Assembly: GCF_001435345.1 (NCBI RefSeq)
Contig: NZ_AZGO01000043.1
Location: 14,161 to 49,903 of the forward strand
DNA from: Limosilactobacillus pontis DSM 8475
Lineage (GTDB): Bacteria; Bacillota; Bacilli; Lactobacillales; Lactobacillaceae
DNA: 35,743 bases
Direction of reading: 5' to 3'
The position numbers were made by a program, and so were the translations under genes. How positions within the stretch are numbered: the stretch's first letter is position 1; every line of letters begins with the position of its first letter. Below, one piece after another: positions 31,472 to 35,743 of the stretch. The notes beneath the pieces were generated by a model. It made no database searches, was not told the DNA's origin, and saw only the letters and a list, made by a program, of their open reading frames with translations.

Positions 31472-31500
31472 TTGGTCTAATTCGTATACACTATTATGAG
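31472..31500 (+). promoter_or_regulatory. Predicted promoter of the MFS gene
   Basis: TTGGTC and TATGAG with a 17-base spacer. The 5' leader would be about 53 bases. Confidence 0.5.
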
Positions 31501-31559
31501 TTTGAAATCTTTTAGAAAGGAAATTCGACGGCTAACCTGCTAGTCGATCGGTCGCAACT

Positions 31560-32726
31560 ATGAAATATCGTCTACAAGCAATTCTCTTCGTCTTCGTTGC
31601 CTTCATGCTCGGCTGCAACGAGTACATGATCGTCGGGGTCCTGCCTGATATCGCTCACGAATACCATGACTCCCTCTCCCGGTTGGGACTACTGGTCACG
31701 GTCTTCGCGCTGATCTACGCGATCTTCACCCCGATCATCACCTCGGCGGCCAACCGTTGGCGCCGCCACCACGTCCTCTTATTCCTGATGCTGATCTTCT
31801 TTGTCGGCAATACCTGGTCCGCCATGGCGACCAACTATTACTCGCTCCTCCTCTCGCGGATCCTGACCGCGACCGTGGCCGGAGCAATCATCTCAATGGT
31901 CCTGGTGATGGCCAGTTTCGTTGCCCCACGGGAGAAGCGGGCCAGCCTGGTATCATGGGTTTTCGCCGGGTTCAGCATCGCCTCGGTCATCGGGATTCCA
32001 ATCGGTACCATCATCAGTACCACCTTCTCCTGGCACGACAGTTTCTGGATGATCTCCGGCCTGACGATCATTGTCTTCGCCGGTCTGATTTGGCTGGTAC
32101 CACGGGATACCCCCCAGTTTAAGAGTACCCTCAGCAAGCAGTTCAGCCTGCTCAAGGACATCCGGGTCTTACTTGGGGTGGTCTTCATCGTTGCGGTCTG
32201 CGCGGCCGATTACACGATCTACACTTATATCCGGCCACTGATCACTAACGAGATGGGCTTTGACAATACCTGGCTCAACTGGCTGCTGTTCGGAATGGGG
32301 ATCTTCTTCATTATCGGTAACAAGTTTGGTGGCTACCTGGCCGACCGTGGTGGCGTTCACCGGCTCGGCAGCATCTACATCGCGATGACCATCCTCTACA
32401 TTGCATTCGGACCCCTGCTGAGTTTCAAGTGGCTGGCGATCATCGTTGTCGCCCTACTCTGCGTGGCATTCTCCTGCTACGGGTCCTCTACCCAGCTGAT
32501 GTTTCTCGACATCGCCGAGAAGGACTACCCGCAGTCTCTCGACCTGGCCTCGTCGCTAAACTCGATCTTTGCTAACATTGGGATCTCCCTGGGTTCCTTC
32601 ACCGCCTCAACCGCGGTTCAGTTCACCACCATGAACCACCTCGGCTACGTCGGCGCCGTCTACGGGATCCTGGCCACGGCCTTGATCATCATCCTCAGTA
32701 AGAAGTACACGGGAATGCGTTATTAA
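31560..32726 (+). CDS. MFS exporter, DHA1 family (AraJ/PbuE-like)
   Basis: A 12-helix major facilitator transporter of 388 residues. The N-terminal helix has the CNEYMIVGVLPDIA motif typical of DHA1 sugar, purine-nucleoside or drug exporters, and the second half GYLADRGGVHRLGS. The substrate is unknown. Oddly, no ribosome binding site lies before the ATG at 31560. The only AGAAAGGA is at 31514-31521, and an in-frame stop at 31533-31535 allows no longer start, so translation may need leader structure or be weak. Ends in a strong terminator. Confidence 0.9.
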   Translation: MKYRLQAILFVFVAFMLGCNEYMIVGVLPDIAHEYHDSLSRLGLLVTVFALIYAIFTPIITSAANRWRRHHVLLFLMLIFFVGNTWSAMATNYYSLLLSRILTATVAGAIISMVLVMASFVAPREKRASLVSWVFAGFSIASVIGIPIGTIISTTFSWHDSFWMISGLTIIVFAGLIWLVPRDTPQFKSTLSKQFSLLKDIRVLLGVVFIVAVCAADYTIYTYIRPLITNEMGFDNTWLNWLLFGMGIFFIIGNKFGGYLADRGGVHRLGSIYIAMTILYIAFGPLLSFKWLAIIVVALLCVAFSCYGSSTQLMFLDIAEKDYPQSLDLASSLNSIFANIGISLGSFTASTAVQFTTMNHLGYVGAVYGILATALIIILSKKYTGMRY

Positions 32727-32730
32727 TAAC

Positions 32731-32778
32731 GAAAGGACTAGTGCACCATCGTTATGGTGTTGTACTAGTCCTTTTTAT
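32731..32778 (+). terminator. Terminator after the MFS gene
   Basis: AAAGGACTAGT and ACTAGTCCTTTTTATTT, with an inner CACCAT/ATGGTG stem. The T tract joins the second copy of the 16-base palindrome. Confidence 0.92.
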
Positions 32779-32791
32779 TTCCCGGGAAATA
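32776..32791. repeat. 16-bp perfect palindrome, copy 2
   Basis: TATTTCCCGGGAAATA, identical to 10742-10757 and again abutting a terminator T tract. Confidence 0.75.
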
Positions 32792-32794
32792 TCG

Positions 32795-32989
32795 TCAAGC
32801 ACGGGATAGCTGCTTGATGCGGTCGAACTCGGCTCCCTTATCCCGGAGCTCGTTGCGGATGTCAATATCATTCTGCAGATCTAGAAAGTAGCGGTCATTG
32901 ACGCCAAAGTAGCGTCCCAGCCGGATCGACGTATCCACCGACACCTTCCGCCGACCGTGTAGGATGTCCTTGGCCAGGCGGTAGTCCAC
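32795..32989 (-). pseudogene. higA: HigA-type antitoxin fragment
   Basis: A 64-codon frame with HigA antitoxin signatures: ILHGRRKVSVDTSIRLGRYF and LDLQNDIDIRNELRD are the second half of the XRE domain and the C-terminal tail of HigA-family proteins. The N-terminal part, including the first helix-turn-helix helices, is missing. The frame opens with GTG inside VDYR, which is the C-terminal end of the adjacent higB relic, so a deletion has joined the two genes. The usual segment between AKDI and LHGRR also seems to be lost. Not expected to be a working antitoxin. Confidence 0.8.
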
Positions 32990-33240
32990 AATTTCAACAT
33001 TCTCAATGTCATTTTGATTGTCAATGCTAAAGCAAACTCGATATTGCTTATTAATCCTGATACTGTACTAACCTAAGCGATCAAACGACAGCTTTTCCAA
33101 ATGGTTAGCAGGTGGCATCCGTAGGTCATTGATATCTTACGCCCTTCAATGCTACTCTCTGAATGCCTAATGGCAAAAATACCTGACAGTATATCTTCTC
33201 TGTTTCTTTATCAGCAAAACTAATTATCATTTTTGATCAT
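32987..33240 (-). pseudogene. higB: HigB-type toxin relic
   Basis: Pieces of a RelE/HigB toxin can be read in different frames: SFADKETEKIY near the start, IQRVALKGVRYQ then stop, RMPPANHLEKLSFDRLG, and YSIRINKQYRVCFSIDNQND then VEIVDYR. Stops TGA and TAG and at least two frame changes interrupt it. The original start was probably the ATG at 33240 after AGAGG. It runs directly into the higA fragment. AT-rich codon use differs from the neighbouring genes. Confidence 0.75.
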
Positions 33241-33251
33241 ACCTCTTTCAC

Positions 33252-33295
33252 GTGTATATAGGAGGAAGTTCCTATCCTCTTTAATACATATACAC
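33252..33295. promoter_or_regulatory. Inverted-repeat region upstream of the higB relic
   Basis: GTGTATAT (33252-33259) and ATATACAC (33288-33295) are perfect 8-base arms. Between them ATAGGA/TCCTAT (33258-33275) form a second inverted repeat. Its place, 12 bases before the toxin relic, fits the old operator of the higBA module. Confidence 0.45.
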
Positions 33296-33342
33296 AAAAA
33301 CTGGGTATTAGCACTTGTCAAATCGCCCTGATAATCAGCAAT

Positions 33343-33377
33343 AAAAAAAGCGCGGCACCATCACAGTGTCGCGCTTT
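33343..33377. terminator. Strong hairpin terminator
   Basis: AAAGCGCG and CGCGCTTT with inner CACCATCACAGTG. On the minus strand it ends in TTTTTTT, serving transcripts from 33377 and upstream. Confidence 0.8.
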
Positions 33378-33499
33378 CATGTGTATTGATACGATCTCAG
33401 GCGGGTAACGATGTCCACTTCGTCACCAACCAGGCACCCCACAATCCGGTGGGTTACGTGCCCCACATATCGAAAAAGTAATGGCAGCAATTTGGGTCG
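33377..33499 (-). pseudogene. C-terminal fragment resembling a YoeB/Txe-type toxin
   Basis: A 40-codon open stretch after a TAG, reading RPKLLPLLFRYVGHVTHRIV then GCLVGDEVDIVTRLRSYQYT and TGA, in the T of a terminator. The pattern THRIV-x3-V-GDEVDIV-x-RLRSY resembles the HRLVY-x-V-x-x-x-x-(I/V)-x-R-x-H-Y end of YoeB/Txe toxins; the catalytic end would be altered. No good start codon or ribosome binding site. The match is by pattern only. If right, it is a second toxin relic next to higBA. Confidence 0.35.
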
Positions 33500-33562
33500 C
33501 TACCAGACCTCTCGACTCATCGCATAAAATATTGTATAACATCCCCGCAGAAGATGCAAGTC

Positions 33563-34021
33563 CTATGCTCGGGCCTCCATCACAGCCGCCAAGTGGTCCG
33601 CCAACCAGGGCTGGAGCTTGGCCACCAGGGTGCTGACAGCCTGGGCCTGGTCGGTCTCGTTGGCCAGCTCGTCAATCCGCAGGCCGGACTTGTTGACGTC
33701 GTCGCTCTCCACCACCATGTAGAGGTTGACCGGGTAGGCCGGCCCCTTGTCGAGAAGCTTGGGGTCCAGGCGCTCGGCCTCATCCATCGGCACGTTGATC
33801 AGATTACTCTCGAGGCGAAAACTAACCGGGTCCCCCTTGCGCATCCGAACGTTGAACCGGTACTGCCCGAGGTAGCCCTTATCAAACTGGTCGAGCATGA
33901 ACTCAACCGCTGCCGTCAGGACCTTCTTTTGCTGGGTCTGGGAGGCCGTCTTGTCGGCATCTTCAGTCTGGACCTTATCACCCGTCACCATCTTAAGATA
34001 ATCATCAACCGTTAACTTCAT
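33563..34021 (-). CDS. Hypothetical protein, second gene of an operon
   Basis: A 152-residue cytoplasmic protein, acidic and helical, that I do not recognise. It has no signal peptide or membrane segment. Motif-like stretches are MKLTVDDYLKMVTGDK, FMLDQFDKGYLGQYRFNVRM and LYMVVESDDVNKSGLR. Its ATG lies inside the stop region of the membrane protein gene upstream (ATGA overlap of four bases), so translation is coupled and the two proteins probably work together. A 180-base tail with toxin-like remains leads to a terminator at 33343. Confidence 0.75.
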   Translation of the reverse strand: MKLTVDDYLKMVTGDKVQTEDADKTASQTQQKKVLTAAVEFMLDQFDKGYLGQYRFNVRMRKGDPVSFRLESNLINVPMDEAERLDPKLLDKGPAYPVNLYMVVESDDVNKSGLRIDELANETDQAQAVSTLVAKLQPWLADHLAAVMEARA

Positions 34022-34428
34022 TTTTTCTTCGCCTTCTTCATTAGTTTTTCAATCCGGGCCTTCGTGTAGTCAGACCGCTGCTTGATCCCGTAGTAGATAC
34101 CCGCGGTGCCGAGCAGGATCCCGATGATGCTCAGGGCCTCAACGAAGAGGCCGTAGACACTTGTCCGTGGCGTCACGGACTGGAAGGTCGCTAAACTGGC
34201 AATTGCAAAGTAGAGGTTCACCAGAATGGTGGCATACCCGCAGAAGCGCATCTTGACCAGAGCCAGGGCGTTGACAATCACCGCCAGCACAATGAACAGG
34301 GCCAGGCGGGGCCAGACGTTACTGGCCAGTAGGGAGTGGCCGTGCTGGAGAAACATGATGGCATCAAGTACCAGGGCAACGACCGCAGCAACCGACGTCA
34401 CCGTAATGACCTTTTCAGAATTTTTCAT
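34018..34428 (-). CDS. Hypothetical four-helix membrane protein
   Basis: A 136-residue protein with four hydrophobic segments at about residues 9-27, 40-58, 65-83 and 92-112, then a very basic tail (ARIEKLMKKAKKK). The charge pattern puts the C-terminus in the cytoplasm. No known family recognised. A weak AAGCGAG site precedes the ATG. Its stop overlaps the next gene's start (ATGA), suggesting a two-protein module. Confidence 0.75.
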   Translation of the reverse strand: MKNSEKVITVTSVAAVVALVLDAIMFLQHGHSLLASNVWPRLALFIVLAVIVNALALVKMRFCGYATILVNLYFAIASLATFQSVTPRTSVYGLFVEALSIIGILLGTAGIYYGIKQRSDYTKARIEKLMKKAKKK

Positions 34429-34521
34429 GTAATTACTCGCTTTCTATTGGCCAAATAAAAAATAGGATGGCCACATTTCGTGTCTTGATCCCATTTTACT
34501 AAATATTCATGTAAAGCTCAA

Positions 34522-35535
34522 TTATGCCAGGAGGTCCGCAATCTGGTCAGTCGGAATCCCGGTGATGTACTGCTGGGTACCGGCATCGTCTAGAGCCTGC
34601 TTAATGGCATCGTGGTCGTACTTGACGCCCTTGAGCTTGTTGGCCAGCTCCGTAACGTCCTGGGGGCCGAAGAAGTCACCGAAGAACTTGACATTCTTGA
34701 TCACGCCGTCCTTGACGTCCAGCCGAGCATCAATCGTTCCCATGTCGAAGTGCTTCCGCCGCTTAGTCGTGTACTCAGGGTTTTTACCGTAGACCCAGTC
34801 CCAGTTGTTATAGTACTGCTCGTAGATCTTGTCGATTTTCTGCTGGTCTTCTGGCGTAACCACGTACTGCTTGTCCTTAATCTCGTCCAGGCTGTCAACG
34901 CGGAAGAGGCCCTTGATCAGCTCATCACGGAAGGTTGGCACGTCGATATCCTTGTATTCGTCACTCAGGTATGGCCGCAGGTTGGTTACCCGGGAACGCA
35001 CGGACTTGATCCCCTTGGAGGCAATCTTGTCCTTGGCGACGTGCAGGGCGTCGGCGACCACGCTCAGGTCGACGTCAAGCATCAGTGTCCCGTGGGAGAA
35101 GGTCTTCCCATTCCGGGAGTACATGGCGTTACCAGAAAACTTCTTACCGTCGACCAGGATGTCGTTTCTCCCGCTGACCTCGGCCCCCGTAGCACCCATC
35201 TTGTGGAGGACGTCGACGATCGGTTGGGTAAAGGACTTGAAATCACCAAATTCCTCGCTGTCACTTGGCACCACGAAACTGAAGCAGAGGTTCCCCAGAT
35301 CCTGGTAAACCGCGCCACCACCGGACAGGCGCCGGGTAACCCGAATGTTGTGCTCCTTAACGTAGTCCTGGTTGATCTCCTCGGCGGTATTTTGGTTCCG
35401 ACCGACGATGATGCATGGTTTCTCGTAGTAGAACAGGACCAGCGGCTCGTTACCGAAGTCTTTATTATTCATCAGATACTGTTCCGTTGCTAAATTCATC
35501 CCAATGTTGTGGGAAGTCATTGACACATAACGCAT
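34522..35535 (-). CDS. lplA: Lipoate-protein ligase
   Basis: This attaches free lipoate to the E2 and H proteins of 2-oxoacid dehydrogenases and the glycine cleavage system, using ATP. It is 337 residues long. The RRLSGGGAVYQDLGNLCFSF motif and GRNDILVDGKKFSGNAMY, with the conserved Lys of the KxxGNA motif, form the lipoyl-AMP site. FSHGTLMLD follows, and the C-terminal accessory domain (from about residue 250, YGKNPEYTTKRR onward) is present, as in LplA1-type enzymes. The ATG at 35535 has GAGGAG 7 bases upstream. A promoter lies at 35594-35622. It appears to be transcribed alone. Confidence 0.94.
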   Translation of the reverse strand: MRYVSMTSHNIGMNLATEQYLMNNKDFGNEPLVLFYYEKPCIIVGRNQNTAEEINQDYVKEHNIRVTRRLSGGGAVYQDLGNLCFSFVVPSDSEEFGDFKSFTQPIVDVLHKMGATGAEVSGRNDILVDGKKFSGNAMYSRNGKTFSHGTLMLDVDLSVVADALHVAKDKIASKGIKSVRSRVTNLRPYLSDEYKDIDVPTFRDELIKGLFRVDSLDEIKDKQYVVTPEDQQKIDKIYEQYYNNWDWVYGKNPEYTTKRRKHFDMGTIDARLDVKDGVIKNVKFFGDFFGPQDVTELANKLKGVKYDHDAIKQALDDAGTQQYITGIPTDQIADLLA

Positions 35536-35593
35536 AGTATTGCTCCTCTTCTTCAAAAAAACATCTACAATTTGACTATTAAGTTACATTTGT

Positions 35594-35622
35594 AGTGTAG
35601 CCCTCTTGGTAACCGTTTTCAA
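35594..35622 (-). promoter_or_regulatory. Promoter of lplA
   Basis: On the minus strand TTGAAA and TACACT are 17 bases apart, giving a start about 52 bases before the ATG. Confidence 0.6.
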
Positions 35623-35743
35623 TAAATATCCATTAAATGCGTGAATAATTATGTTAGGCCCCGTCTAAAACCCTTATAATAAAAGTAAATGGCAGATTGT
35701 AAAATTTAAGTTGAACATTTAAGTGGACAGAAAAACCCATCAA
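35623..35743. other. AT-rich right edge without a gene
   Basis: No open frame of note. A TATAAT on the plus strand near 35675 has only a weak -35 partner. The last bases, GAACATTTAAGTGGACAG, recall terminal repeats of some IS3-family elements, but the window ends before any transposase could be read. Confidence 0.3.

Noticed and set aside
33421-33470. Hairpin GGCAC...GTGCC with inner CCCAC/GTGGG as a possible small RNA
   Set aside because: It lies within the toxin-like coding fragment, with no promoter of its own, so the structure alone is not enough.
34612-35493. 293-codon open frame on the plus strand opposite lplA
   Set aside because: lplA on the minus strand has complete family motifs and a ribosome binding site. 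The opposite frame is Val-rich in the manner of antisense shadows and has no good start.
35700-35743. Start of an insertion sequence at the right edge
   Set aside because: Only a short IS3-like end motif is visible; the window stops before any transposase sequence.
1-35743. CRISPR array, tRNA, rRNA or prophage
   Set aside because: No regularly spaced repeats, no cloverleaf or rRNA-like sequence, and no phage structural genes were seen.

Overview
The window looks like chromosome from a heterofermentative lactobacillus, most likely Limosilactobacillus or a close relative. The evidence is a fairly high GC content for the family with GC-rich third codon positions, AGGAGG-type ribosome binding sites, short intergenic regions, and typical Lactobacillaceae genes: C69 dipeptidase, LtaS, YkoEDC, type 2 ferredoxin-NADP reductase, DUF1304 and LplA. 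I could not run a search, so the species is not fixed. I saw no rRNA, tRNA or CRISPR array.

Layout. Positions 1-6100 hold a CDF metal exporter and a C69 dipeptidase on the minus strand, then two riboswitch-controlled transporters on the plus strand: an NCS2 purine permease behind a guanine-type purine riboswitch, and an NhaC-family carrier behind a T-box. Positions 6098-11400 hold an aminotransferase, a histidine phosphatase, a small conserved-looking protein, lipoteichoic acid synthase and a GNAT acetyltransferase. Positions 11497-14663 form a cell-wall block: DacA, an active L,D-transpeptidase, a second YkuD-like protein whose catalytic Cys aligns with Ser, two related small membrane proteins and a 25-codon membrane peptide.

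Positions 14771-18163 are a decaying minus-strand operon: ilvD, a SufT/MIP18-like Fe-S factor and a BASS-family carrier. A classical attenuator with an Ile-rich leader peptide precedes it. ilvD has a frameshift near its 5' end and the BASS gene looks frameshifted at its 3' end. Positions 18229-24644 carry ferredoxin-NADP reductase, a nucleoside hydrolase, a TSUP permease with a TetR regulator, and a TPP-riboswitch-controlled thiamine-precursor ECF importer (ykoEDC).

Positions 25021-26520 are an IS1341-type element. Its tnpB has one in-frame amber codon and its right end is structured like an omega RNA, ending just upstream of the predicted promoter of a CPA1 Na+/H+ antiporter. Further right are a DUF1304 protein, a membrane-anchored alpha/beta hydrolase, an XRE regulator paired with a methyltransferase, and an MFS exporter. 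Then come the remains of a higBA toxin-antitoxin module and a second toxin-like fragment, a two-gene operon of unknown function, and lipoate-protein ligase.

The points most worth a second look are the peptide attenuator on a broken ilvD operon, the YkuD pseudoenzyme cassette with its paired small membrane proteins, the 14-codon ORF between the T-box and the NhaC gene, the amber tnpB with its intact-looking right end, and the two toxin relics.
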